A stretch of 64,000 nt of DNA. Source: Trichomonas vaginalis G3 (lineage: Eukaryota > Parabasalia > Trichomonadida > Trichomonadidae). Below are positions 1 through 10,382 of this stretch, one piece after another. The notes beneath the pieces are model-generated. The model was not told the DNA's origin, did no database searches, and saw only the letters and a program-made list of their open reading frames with translations. A program made the translations under genes and the position numbers. The stretch covers positions 20,252,153-20,316,152 of the forward strand of contig NC_067208.1 of the NCBI RefSeq assembly GCF_026262505.1, given 5' to 3'. Positions within the stretch are counted from its first letter, which is position 1. Every line of letters begins with the position of its first letter.

Positions 1-130
1 TCTCCCTTATAGAATGAGATAGGACGGTTATTTTACAAAACTGACAACACTTTGACCGAGTAGTTTTTTGAGCTGAACAAAAAGTGTCATATAAACATCT
101 GTCAAAAACCGCTTTTTAACTTCACTTAAA

Positions 131-3100
131 ATGCCACGTAAGCTACGTAAGAATATACGTAAGAGGAAGGGAGCATTGAAACATCCAATAGTAAAACTGA
201 CACCACAACAACAGTTGCAACAACAAATGATGAATGACCCCACTATGTTGCAACAAATGTCAAGCAACCTATGCTTTTAAACCGAGTTATTGGTGCACAG
301 AGTGGAGGTTTAAGAGCGGCACTTTTAGCGAAAATGGCAGGCTATGGTGGAGCTGCAGACGGAACAGCTTATAACCCTCAAAGTCAAATGAATTTGAGTT
401 CACTCAAAAATCAAATAACAGATGTCAAAAAGTCAAACATAGACATACAGAAACAAATAAGTGAAAACGAAAAGAAACTAGAATATGACAGACACACAAA
501 GAAACTCAATGAGTTAAACGTAGAGAAAAAGAAGAAAGAAGAACAACTGAAAGAACTAAGTACAGAGGAATATGCGAAAAAAGTGTCAGAAAAAGCAACA
601 GAAGTAGCAAAAATGGAACAAGATGTTATAAATTTGAAAAACCATACTACTCAATATAAAGTACTGAAAGATGAAGAAATAAAACAAAAAGCCCTGAAGA
701 CATATATGGATAGCGATGAGTATAAAAAAGAAGTTGAAGCAAATGTAAAGGCAGAAAAACTTTTACAGTTGCAAAACCAAACCGTACAGTATGAAAACTT
801 AGCACAAGAAAGTAAAAATAACGACGCAGCCATGCAAAAGGCAATGAAAAGCTCAGAATATATAAAAGCTAATAATGACTGGTTAGATGCCCAAGCCAAC
901 GCCAAAGCAGCCCAACTTATAGGGTCAATAAGGACAAAAATACAAGCAGATGAAGACAGTTCAAATGAAGCTTTAATGAATGCTGACTTTAAGAACGCCT
1001 TCGAAGCTCTTCATAGTAAGGTGAAACTAGTGAACGACTTCTCATCTGGAAAGAAACTGAAGTCTGAAGGTTTCGACAACGAGTTAAGAGAAGTAGCACA
1101 AAATATGACGAAAATAACAGATGCAGCAACGAGACAGGCAGTTCAAAGTGCCTATGACGCCGTTAGAGCAACTGTTGTGGAAAGTCAAGAAAAAGAGTTA
1201 CAACAGACCAAAACAGACCTAGTAAATGCTTTCTTAAGAACGAAAAGTCAGGTAGGACATTATGCTGCAGATGGAACATATGTGCCAGCTGGTGGAACTT
1301 ATATACCAGCTGGTGGAACTTATATACTAGCTAGTGGAACTTATATACCACCAAACCCTCCAAGAGAAGCACCTGCACCAGGACTACCTAAAACATTTAC
1401 ATCGTCACATGGACACAGACACAGGCATGCACCAAAACCAACACAACAACCAACAGTTCAAAATCCAGCACAACAACCAACAGTTCAAAACACTGCACCA
1501 CAACCAACAGTTCAAAACCCTGCACAGCAACCAACAGTTCAAAACCCTGCACAACAACAACCACAAACAGAGCAAGGACATAAAAGAAGTAGAGAACAAG
1601 GAAACCAAGAATTCTTAAAAATGCTTAAGGAAGACTATGGTTACCCAGATACTCTTGACTTTAGTGACAGATATAAAGAAGCTATTAGAAAGTTCAAGGA
1701 AGGAAATACTGACCCGAACCTATTTAGCTTTATGGTTCAGCACCAAATGGGATATAATTTCAAACCTGGAAAATACAAGCTCGCTAAGGGATATGATTTA
1801 ATAGCATATCATCCAAATGACATGGATGAATTTACTCCGAGATATTTGGTGTCAGAGCTAAATGATAATTCAACTCTCTTCATGAAACGCGTAAAAAATA
1901 GAGACGGAACGAAAGAAGAAAGGTTTATGAGTCCGGATGACTTAGATAGGGAACTTTTTAAAAACGGTCTCGGAATATATGAAATGCCAGCAGATGAGGT
2001 ACAAGAAACCCCACAGGAAGAAGTTCAGATACAACCAGACATGGAAGAAATAGTTCAGCAACAACAGCTAGAAGAGCCTGAAGGAAACGAACAAGTCCCT
2101 CCTTTGGAAACTAACTTCACAGAACTAGATGAAGATTTGGAACAGCCGAAAAATCTTGACCCTCAACAAGAGTATGCGGAGAATATGGAATCTTTCCAAG
2201 AGTCTAAGAAAAATTCGGCTGACATAGTAGAAGAATATCGAAAAATGTTCGCCGACATACAAAAGACTCCAACATCAGATGAAAATATTCAGCATAGAAT
2301 GGAAGTACTGAAAGAAAATGTACGCAAATACAACAATCCTTTTTACTTACGACCATATAACGTTCAATCTTTGGCTGAACTCGGTGAAAATAAAAGGTTA
2401 AATTTCACCAAAACATATAGAAATGAAACATTGTTTAAAGTTCATTCAGAACCTAACCAATATGGAAACAAACCTACTTTTGTTTCTGCAGACTATGGAA
2501 CTACAATGAGATGGGGTCATAAAGCTAATCCGGATAGGTGGTTCATAAACTTACAACCACAATTCCAAGAAGTTGTAGACGCAATGGAAGTGAATGGTGA
2601 ACCAGATATAGCTGGTATTTTCAGCGCGGCTTTAATGCCATTGAAAGATATGAAACATGCAGATATTTTGGACCAGTATGAAATGAACATGGCTGATGGA
2701 AATATAACACCTGACGTTCTAGAACATTTATCTCAAAGAACTACACAGAACCATAGAGATGGTATATTTGGTGAAGAGTTTAGAAAGAAAGTTAGGGAGA
2801 TAGAAGGAAGAGAACCTATTGTACATGACCTTGCAAACGAAAGTTTACAAAATGTCATAAAAATTACTTTGCAGACAATGAACCGAGAAGGGATGAATAT
2901 TTAAGAAAACTCAAATGGACAGTACCAAATGAAATGTTAGTATTGAAAAACATGTTCCTTGACAAAATAAAACCAACTACAGAAATAAATGACGCAAGAC
3001 TGAAACATTGGGTAAAAGCTTTCCCATTCACAAAAGATATTATTGGTAACATGGAAAGAAAACCAGAATGGCTACAAAAACATATATTTGGAAACGAGCT

Positions 3101-3398
3101 TATTCATATGGACAAGCTCTGTTTGAAGAGCTTGAACCGGAAACTCAGGAAAGAGTCATGCAAACAATACGCGAAGACTCAAATACAAACTATGACAAAT
3201 CTTTCTAGGATATAGGTTACCTGAGATGGGCGACCAGAGCCCAAACAAAAAGGACATGGGAAATTTACAACATACTAGGTGAACATGAGGCAAAGATGCA
3301 ACAACTTGAAGCAGAGGGCAAGTTACCAAAAGCGACACCAAAGAAGAAGAGTAGAACAAAGTAAAGCTTGGTCCGAGTGGGTTCTATATGACACATAA
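131..3398 (+). pseudogene. Large coiled-coil/PQ-rich Polinton protein, copy A
   Basis: Broken copy of the family's largest gene. The start is set by homology at a strongly basic N-terminus (MPRKLRKNIRKRK) just after a TTCACTTAAA leader. Then come a Gly/Ala-rich stretch, a long Lys/Glu coiled coil, short GGTYIPA repeats, a Pro/Gln-rich linker built on PTVQNPAQQ units, an acidic middle and a conserved C-terminal region. No enzymatic motif is visible. Its place next to the capsid gene suggests a virion or core protein, but that is inference. A handful of breaks. Confidence 0.65.
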
Positions 3399-3430
3399 AT
3401 CCAACTATTCTATATTTTTACCCATATGAA

Positions 3431-5042
3431 ATGTACGCCGCTCAGAATATAACGCCAACAGTTTTGGATGCCATGAACGGAAATGTTTCCGAATGGTAAA
3501 ACGACGAATGCGACAATGCCATTAGAAGGTCAGAAATAGTTCCTGGAACTTACGAATATACAACTGCTGTTTCTTATGGAAACGTAGGTGAGTTTGGAGA
3601 AGGTTCTTCAACAACAGTAGATATTGCTTGCGACAGGTTTCATATTATTTCTATTGACAACTCATTCTTATACGTGGAACAAGACATTGAAATAAAACCT
3701 TCTGCCAAGTTGTCTTGACAAGAAAGGTTGCAATGGAATTTTCTATGTCGGATACCAATATGCTCCAGAAGTTTTCATGGGATATAAGATATATTCTAAC
3801 TCTGACTTAGTTCAAACAGTAACATGGGCAAACTATGAATGTTCGCTTTGAGAAACTCAGTACAACCACAAGCTAGAGAACAAAACAGACCAGTATGCAA
3901 CTATTGAGAAAATAAGAAGACTTGACCCTAACGTTCCAGGAGTTTATGTTAACCTTTCTGGTTCAGATGGAACTGCTGCCACTAAAGTAAAACTGAAACT
4001 TAGAGTTCCTTTGTCATCTTTCCTCATCTTCAGGTTTTTAAAGATACTTGCCAAACTGGGCAGGAAAAATTTCTATTGAACTTACTCCAAGCAAAAAAAC
4101 TTAGTCATTGCACCAACACAAGACCCATTCAGCATTACTGTAGCTGGAAACTGGTGGAGCCAAGTTCTGTGACTTTTGCAAAGACAAAGTTGACTTAGAC
4201 TTTGGTTTCTCAAACTTCAACACTGAAGTAAACTATTATTTCAATGCTGCTGGAACTGCTTGGGACCACAGTTAAGTTTACATGCGAAAATTTGAATGCA
4301 AGAGAATAGAAAGCAGACTTGCAGTCTATATGTTGGACCCAGATATTTCAAATGCTTTAGCTGCCAAATATATTGCAGTTCCACTTATGTTCCCTATACA
4401 CCAAATATCTGTCAAAGACTTTGCAGGTGAAGTTGGAAACCAAAATCCAGGAGCCGCAGGTGCAAGAACAGATATTGCTTTAACAACTGCAATGAAACAT
4501 GCAGATACTATGTTTGTACTGTTCAGACGAACTATAAATGACTATTCTTGTTTCTACAACCGGTATTAAATATCATATACATAGATGGCAAATATTATCC
4601 AAGAGAAGAATATTCTACAGTTGAGGATATGAGGTCATACAACTTGACATTAGATGCTATGAACTTTAACAACAAACTTCACAACGACCATTAACCCTGA
4701 AATGCAAAGTTCTATATGCCATATGTGAAAGTATGGACTCATACAGGAGGTCAAAAAACTCAATATACAAATGGAGACCGTTCAAACTTTTGGCTTGGCA
4801 TTCCATTTGCTGACTCAGAAGACTTTATGGGTGGTATTTCAACTGTTTGGTACTGTACAAAACAATATACTGGTGACAGAGACGGTCCAGATGAATTGAG
4901 AGCAAAGAAGTTTACAAAACCAATAGCACTTTTCACGGAAGATGCTCTTTTGAAATCGTATTCGTCGATGAAACCTGCTGGGGCTCCTCAGATTGGCATA
5001 ACGACAGCTTCCATCGAGCAGATTTTGGCAGCAGGTCAGTAA
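3431..5042 (+). pseudogene. Major capsid protein gene, copy A
   Basis: Closely matches the whole 535-residue capsid frame of copy B along its length, from MYAAQNITPT to the IEQILAAGQ end, but is broken roughly ten times. It follows the large coiled-coil gene by about 30 bases, as in B and C. Capsid identity rests on size, copy-to-copy constancy and position among packaging ATPase and penton-like genes. Confidence 0.65.
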
Positions 5043-5351
5043 GTTGTTCTTTGACACTTTTTCACCATCGTAAATAGTTATGACACCTGTTTTGACATAA
5101 TATTGTATTAAACTTACCTTTAGAAATATCTGTAAGTTTTGTTGTTATATTTTGTCTGCTTCAAGAACTTTCACCATTTCAGTTATACCAACTTTCTTTG
5201 CTTTATGAAAATATTTAGGTTCAGCAAAGACTGCTATTCTATAACATTTTCCATTGTTTGTGTAAAGAACTATTCTGTCCAATGTATTTGTATTGTTTGT
5301 GAGTATAAATTTGTTCTGCTTCAATTCAAAGAGATACTCAAATACGTCCAT
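4936..5351 (-). pseudogene. Antisense small gene overlapping capsid 3' end, copy A
   Basis: Broken copy of the 139-residue gene seen whole in copy B. It starts MDVFEYLFELKQ, diverges from the MSFPK gene across a 19-bp spacer, and its 3' part runs antisense into the end of the capsid gene. Function unknown. Confidence 0.55.
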
Positions 5352-5370
5352 CTTTTTATTCTAAGTAAAA

Positions 5371-5951
5371 ATGTCATTTCCGAAAAATAGAAGCGTAAGT
5401 GTTTCAAAGTTTAATGGCGGTGGCAGATGTGAAGTTAAATTCACCAACTCAAACAAACAGTCAAAGTGTTGTTGTCAATGTCAAAGACAGAGATGTTGAA
5501 GTGGGGAAACCATACGAAGACGAAGATGGTATAACAATTGTTCCTGTAAAAGAACCAACATATCCTGAAGTTAGCAGAGACTTAAGTTCTGTTGCAGATA
5601 TTCGAAACGACTACCAACAACTGAAAGACAAACTTCAAACTCAGGAAGAAGATTTGTCAAGCTTTAAGTATAATGTTAAACTTGGTCGAACACAACCCTG
5701 TAAAAGTGAACTCATATGTCATTGCACCTCATGAAGTTTTGAAAGAACTATTGAAACTTTTGACAGAGGCAAGACGATATAAACATCAAAGAAATAGAAC
5801 CCGACATAGTTGCTGTGGTGTTTCATATAATGTCATTGACAAGATATACGTTATGAAAGGAGGTGAAACGTTGAACTTAAAGTATAGTTTCCCAGACGTT
5901 ATAAAAATATTTGACGACCACAACATTTCATTAAATATTTATTTGCTAAGT
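5371..5951 (+). pseudogene. Conserved CCG-motif protein gene, copy A
   Basis: Broken copy of the roughly 192-residue protein beginning MSFPKNRSVSVS that is whole in B and C. A central Cys-Cys-Gly motif followed by a beta-rich C-terminus is also found in element D. Unknown function, and the position between capsid and penton-like genes suggests a virion role. A few breaks. Confidence 0.6.
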
Positions 5952-5954
5952 AAA

Positions 5955-6156
5955 ATGTCAAAACTTCTTGAAAGATGTTTGAAGAAAAAATAATATAGAC
6001 TTTATTTCATGTAAAGGACTTTACACACTTTTGAACGATATGAAAGACCCTGTTTTGTTTGTTCGTGTAGACAAAGGAAAGTTCTATGTCTTTACAAAAT
6101 ATTTGAACTTCTTAGACAGAGAACTTCAAGAAACGCCATGTGAAAGTTTAAGATGA
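5955..6156 (+). pseudogene. Small gene present only in copy A
   Basis: About 200 bases lying between the CCG gene and the penton-like gene. In B and C those two genes abut directly, so this stretch is an addition in A or a loss in both others. It encodes a small Lys/Leu/Phe-rich product (opening MSKLLERCLKKK) and looks broken. Not recognised. Confidence 0.4.
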
Positions 6157-6198
6157 AGTTCTTCTCCACTTTTCAGAAAAACTTTTAAATATATATAA

Positions 6199-6988
6199 AT
6201 GGCAGAAGATATAATGGTTTATACTATTACGACTAAAAACCCTGGGTCATATAATTCTATAACAACAAACTTACAAAGTCCTCAAGGACGGTATTGTAAA
6301 CTAACTTTAAACACAATGACGACTAAAGCCTGTTTTGCTCTTTTGACACCAGAAGACTTTATTGTTGTGAATGGTAAAAAATACTCCTTTGAAGATACTT
6401 ACTCAGATATACCACCAACAGGTTTTTGTTGACTTATTTAATACTTTAAGTACGAGTGTAATGTGCTGCAACTAGAGCAGGTTTCATTATGTTTGGATGT
6501 CCGACTGAGTTTACTTAAACAATATGAGCTATAATACAAAACTTATATCTGGTTTTTACTACCAACAGTTTCCTATAACAGGAAAAGGTGTCATACAAGG
6601 AATGTCTGTTCCATTGACTTTTAAGTACACCAATCTTATATATTGTTTCAAAACTTAGGTTCAAAGTGTTATTCGAATGTCGACAGAAAATATTATGACC
6701 AAAAGATACTTATGCGTATAAACAATACTTTCTCTGCTGGTTTGCCTATTGATTGTTTCATTCGAATGCAGAATTTTCAACCTTTAGTGAACTCAAACAC
6801 TTTTGGCAAGTAAACGTTGACATTAGTTGACGCAAACTTTGTTCCTGTAAAACTTTTATGTCCTATGTATTTGTCAATGACGGCAGAAAGTTTCGAATTG
6901 GAAGATGCAACTGTGAAAGTATTGTATTACAAGAACAACTTCAACAACAAATGCGAACAATGAAACAAATGGAACAACAAATCAAGAA
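6199..6988 (+). pseudogene. Penton-like minor capsid candidate, copy A
   Basis: Broken copy of the 266-residue protein whole in B (MAEDIMVYTITTKNP). A TTTTAAATATATATAA leader precedes the start. Ends in a Gln-rich tail. About eight breaks. Confidence 0.55.
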
Positions 6989-7022
6989 TAAAAAAAATAA
7001 TATTTTTTTTATTTTTATAAAA

Positions 7023-7407
7023 ATGTACAGAATAGATGTTTCAGATTTTTTATGACTTCCAAGCATTCAGAAATATGTGTCCATTTCGAGACTATAACAA
7101 AGCAGTCGAGAATTGAAACGTTTAGTCATTTATGTCGAACTCTGCCCCAGAAGTTATGTTATGAAAGAATGGGATGTAGTCTTTAAACAAACCTAAGCGA
7201 CAAATAGTTCTAGAACAAGAAATGTAAACAAGAAACTTAGAAAATAAAAGTCGTACAAGTTGGCATGAAGATGTTAGATGATCTTGGGATATCTTATTGT
7301 CCAAAGTTAGAGATTTTTTCAGTTCGAGCGCTATAAAGTTTCTAATACACCTTCTCCAAACTTCTATTCTATCTTCACTGCGATCATATAAATATGAACA
7401 AGTTAGA
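7023..7407 (+). pseudogene. SF3 helicase gene, 5' part, copy A
   Basis: Starts MYRIDVSDF after the A/T tract that fronts this gene in every copy, and is cut by the N gap before the ATPase motifs. Broken several times. Confidence 0.6.
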
Positions 7408-7507
7408 NNNNNNNNNNNNNNNNNNNNNNNNNNNNNNNNNNNNNNNNNNNNNNNNNNNNNNNNNNNNNNNNNNNNNNNNNNNNNNNNNNNNNNNNNNNNN
7501 NNNNNNN
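7408..7507. other. Scaffold gap (100 N)
   Basis: Exactly 100 N, the conventional length for a gap of unknown size. Joins across it are not proven. Confidence 0.98.
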
Positions 7508-7600
7508 CCACATTGCAACTGCATTTACTAATAGTCTATGTACATACCAACCTCTCAAACCGTTTGGCAATTTTTTACGATTTTCATGAGTTTTAAGCGA
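7508..7600 (-). pseudogene. KilA-N gene fragment
   Basis: On the - strand this reads as the middle of the KilA-N protein of copy B (around KTHENRK and YVHRLLVNAVAMW). It runs into the gap on one side and into the border repeat on the other. Only about 30 codons survive. Confidence 0.6.
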
Positions 7601-7637
7601 CCCCGAATAAAGTCGGTCTCGCTGTTCTTCACTGTTT

Positions 7638-7735
7638 TCATAGAGTTTTGGCGAGTAAGATTTTTTACCTACTCGCTGTTCTTCACGATTTTCATACGGA
7701 ATCTCTATCCTCGATTTTTCGAGGGTAGCAAGCAT
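7638..7735 (+). repeat. Module-border repeat, copy 1
   Basis: A stretch with GTTTTGGCGA, ACTCGCTGTTCTTC, a TTTTTCGAGGG segment and AAGCATATGAGG. The same order recurs at 52545-52620 just after the packaging ATPase of copy C. In both places it leads into the AATATATTTTAGG hairpin family, so it marks a recombination or insertion border of this Polinton family. Confidence 0.55.
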
Positions 7736-7747
7736 ATGAGGAAATTC

Positions 7748-7892
7748 ATGAAATTTGTTGCTGAATTCAATAAAAATATATTTTAGGGTAGAAGGTTAGA
7801 TCTAACCTCTTTTCTCTAAGCCCTCTTTTCTAAACGCCCCAGTTTGGCTTCACCTAAAATATATTTTTATTGAATTCAGCAACAAATTTCAT
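7748..7892. repeat. 145-bp hairpin with perfect 40-bp arms
   Basis: The arms 7748-7787 and 7853-7892 are perfect reverse complements over 40 bases. The 65-base centre holds a perfect 16-bp palindrome, AGGTTAGATCTAACCT (7793-7808). One arm matches the AATTCAATAAAAATATATT segment of the repeats at 41690, 52640 and 52815. It could be a small non-autonomous inverted-repeat element. Confidence 0.8.
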
Positions 7893-7903
7893 TATATAAC
7901 TGT

Positions 7904-8745
7904 TATTTTTGACGAAGTGAACTTTGACACTTCGTTTAAAATACACTATTTTTGTGTTATTTTGACGAAGTGAACTTTGACACTTCGTTTAAAATACACT
8001 ATTTTTGTGTTATTTTTGACGAAGTGAACTTTGACACTTCGTTTAAAATACACTATTTTTGTGTTATTTTTGACGAAGTGAACTTTGACACTTCGTTTAA
8101 AATACACTATTTTTGTGTTATTTTTGACGAAGTGAACTTTGACACTTCGTTTAAAATACACTATTTTTGTGTTATTTTTGACGAAGTGAACTTTGACACT
8201 TCGTTTAAAATACACTATTTTTGTGTTATTTTTGACGAAGTGAACTTTGACACTTCGTTTAAAATACACTATTTTTGTGTTATTTTTGACGAAGTGAACT
8301 TTGACACTTCGTTTAAAATACACTATTTTTGTGTTATTTTTGACGAAGTGAACTTTGACACTTCGTTTAAAATACACTATTTTTGTGTTATTTTTGACGA
8401 AGTGAACTTTGACACTTCGTTTAAAATACACTATTTTTGTGTTATTTTTGACGAAGTGAACTTTGACACTTCGTTTAAAATACACTATTTTTGTGTTATT
8501 TTTGACGAAGTGAACTTTGACACTTCGTTTAAAATACACTATTTTTGTGTTATTTTTGACGAAGTGAACTTTGACACTTCGTTTAAAATACACTATTTTT
8601 GTGTTATTTTTGACGAAGTGAACTTTGACACTTCGTTTAAAATACACTATTTTTGTGTTATTTTTGACGAAGTGAACTTTGACACTTCGTTTAAAATACA
8701 CTATTTTTGTGTTATTTTTGACGAAGTGAACTTTGACACTTCGTC
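7904..8745. repeat. 54-bp tandem satellite, about 16 units
   Basis: Units begin (at GACGAAGTG) at 7911, 7964 and 8018, then every 54 bases to 8720, nearly identical. Each unit contains an 8-bp inverted repeat, ACGAAGTG and CACTTCGT, around an 8-base loop. As 54 is a multiple of three, the array is open in frames on both strands, which is not evidence of coding. Confidence 0.95.
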
Positions 8746-8785
8746 AAAAAAATCCCTGAAATCATATCTTTTATACAAAATAGAA

Positions 8786-8803
8786 AAAATAAAGTTAGTT
8801 TTA
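8786..8803 (+). promoter_or_regulatory. Shared upstream motif
   Basis: AAAATAAAGTTAGTTTTA, followed by a T/A-rich tract, 38 bases before the start chosen for the T5orf172 gene. The identical 18-mer recurs at 9486 and, inverted, at 31181. Candidate promoter element. Confidence 0.5.
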
Positions 8804-8841
8804 TTTTTATTTATTTTTTTATTTTGTATGTAGGAACAGAA

Positions 8842-9453
8842 ATGTTAAAGGTTGAGTTTGAAACAGTTAAAAAGATAGACAATGACACCAAAGTGGTTAG
8901 AATAGGTGATTTAAACGTAAGATACTCAAAGAAATACAACAAATATTCTTTGTCAGACATTATAACACCATCTGGAAAGAAAGCAAAGGACTGGGTTAGA
9001 ATTGCTTCTACTCAGAAAATTTTGACAAGAAATCCTGAGCTTATGATATCAGTAGCATTTCATGGAACAAGAGCATATCTTATAGACAAAAGTCTTATAC
9101 CAATAGTTTTGTTATGGTTAGACCCAGTTGTTGGATATAACTTCATAACATATGGTTCATTCGATACGGAACGTTGCAGTGAAGGCTTACTTTATATCGT
9201 TCAGAAACCGAAGGACTTCAATACAAAGAGATATAAGATAGGAAGAACATATAATATAACTCAAAGATATGACAGTACAGTCAATAGAGTCAAGGTTGTG
9301 TTCGTTAACGATATGAGAGCTGCAGAAACAGAACTACTTGAAAAGTTTGAGAAAATGTATGGTGCTCCCATGAAAGGTAAAGAAACGTTTGAAGTAGATG
9401 AGATAGATAGTGCTATAAAATTATTTGACGAAGTTGCTGAAAAATACATGTAA
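8842..9453 (+). CDS. KilA-N / T5orf172 (GIY-YIG-like) protein
   Basis: 203 residues, reading frame whole. The start is the first in-frame ATG (8842). The N-terminal half resembles a KilA-N DNA-binding domain (KDWVRIASTQKIL, residues 49-61). The C-terminal half resembles the T5orf172/MUG113 branch of GIY-YIG nucleases: LLYIV (116-120), KIGRT (132-136) with the usual Arg, and a Glu-rich helix from residue 162. Such proteins are common accessory nucleases or regulators in large DNA viruses and phages. It sits beside a second KilA-N gene with the same upstream motif, suggesting co-expression. Activity is inferred. Confidence 0.8.
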   Translation: MLKVEFETVKKIDNDTKVVRIGDLNVRYSKKYNKYSLSDIITPSGKKAKDWVRIASTQKILTRNPELMISVAFHGTRAYLIDKSLIPIVLLWLDPVVGYNFITYGSFDTERCSEGLLYIVQKPKDFNTKRYKIGRTYNITQRYDSTVNRVKVVFVNDMRAAETELLEKFEKMYGAPMKGKETFEVDEIDSAIKLFDEVAEKYM

Positions 9454-9485
9454 AGCGTTTATTTTTGGTCTTTTGTGAAAGTCAG

Positions 9486-9503
9486 AAAATAAAGTTAGTT
9501 TTA
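9486..9503 (+). promoter_or_regulatory. Shared upstream motif
   Basis: Second identical copy of AAAATAAAGTTAGTTTTA, 38 bases before the ATG of the KilA-N gene. Spacing and the following T/A tract match the copy at 8786. Confidence 0.5.
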
Positions 9504-9541
9504 TTTTATTTATTTTTTTTATCCGGAATATAAAGACAGAT

Positions 9542-10366
9542 ATGTCAACAACAGAGAACACAACAACAGTTATAGTCCATGAAGCTATAAATGAAGAATA
9601 CGAGTACATACAGTATAACAAACAGTTATGTCTCATTCGTTCGGTCAAAGACGATATGTACCAAATGCAAAGTATTTTGACAGCATGTTTTGCACCAGAT
9701 ACTAAACACGCAGACGACTGGTTCAGAAACCAAAGCACACAAGAACTTTTGAGTGAAATTTCTCTAGACCGACTTTCTTCGGCCTTGCATAAAACACATG
9801 AAAATCGTAAAAATTTGCCAATAAATTTAAGAGGATATTATGTTCATAGACTATTAGTAAATGCTGTTGCAATGTGGGCTTCCCCACGTTATGCATGGCA
9901 TGTTTACAAACTTCTTGACGAAATTCATAGACAAGAACGTGAAGAGATGGAAAAGAAACTTCAAGCAAAAGATGAAGTCATTGAAGCAAAAGACAAAAGC
10001 ATTCAGAAAAGAATACCACGTTCGGTACCAAAAGGTAAGGAAAAGAACTATAAGTATATGATTTATACTGAAGAGATGGAAAATGAAGAAGATAAAGATA
10101 TGGTTATGTTGCATTTAGTCAGAAGAAACAACAAAAGCTTTTACGACCTTGCTAAGATTTACAAATCTGACAGAAATTGGTTCTATCGCGAAAACTTACC
10201 GATTTCAATGACCCCAAATGAAGATGTGAAACAAATAGTTCAAGATACGTTACCTCAAACACACTATGATATTAAAGGTTGTACAATACTTACCTTCAAA
10301 GAAGATTTGCCATTGTTAAAGGAAAAAATAACAGAGTATTTTGACAACTTCAAACAAGCAGAGTAA
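9542..10366 (+). CDS. KilA-N domain protein
   Basis: 274 residues, frame whole. A KilA-N DNA-binding domain spans about residues 58-128: DDWFRNQSTQELL (58-70), then YYVHRLLVNAVAMW (99-112) and SPRYAWHVYKLL. A Lys/Glu coiled coil follows (131-158), then a C-terminal region starting KNYKYMIYTEEM like those fused to KilA-N in poxvirus and baculovirus proteins. The gene ends head-on to the packaging ATPase, 16 bases apart, and its stop runs into TAAA. Probably a DNA-binding accessory or regulator. A fragment survives beside the gap at 7508-7600, while copy C lacks it here. Confidence 0.8.
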   Translation: MSTTENTTTVIVHEAINEEYEYIQYNKQLCLIRSVKDDMYQMQSILTACFAPDTKHADDWFRNQSTQELLSEISLDRLSSALHKTHENRKNLPINLRGYYVHRLLVNAVAMWASPRYAWHVYKLLDEIHRQEREEMEKKLQAKDEVIEAKDKSIQKRIPRSVPKGKEKNYKYMIYTEEMENEEDKDMVMLHLVRRNNKSFYDLAKIYKSDRNWFYRENLPISMTPNEDVKQIVQDTLPQTHYDIKGCTILTFKEDLPLLKEKITEYFDNFKQAE

Positions 10367-10382
10367 ATGAACTCTTTATTTT

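Larger units (their letters stand above)
37..7407 (+). mobile_element. Polinton copy A (partial, heavily broken)
   Basis: Partial Polinton/Maverick of the same family as copies B and C. In order it shows the large coiled-coil gene, major capsid gene, the divergent MDVFE/MSFPK pair, an extra small gene, the penton-like gene and the start of the helicase, where the scaffold gap cuts it. The first shared base with copy B lies near 37, so 1-36 is flank. Virtually every gene is broken, with more than fifteen breaks overall, yet base substitutions relative to B and C are few. It is therefore either young and fast-decaying or poorly sequenced. Confidence 0.8.

Noticed and set aside
1334-1618. His/Gln-rich and Leu/Cys-rich frames over the Pro/Gln linker (also at 18718 and 44011)
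   Set aside because: They are out-of-frame or antisense readings of the large gene's CAA/CCA repeats and lack their own leader.
7946-8833. Long open frames on both strands through the 54-bp satellite
   Set aside because: The unit length is a multiple of three and the units are identical, so frames stay open by arithmetic. No start context or non-repetitive coding part supports a protein.
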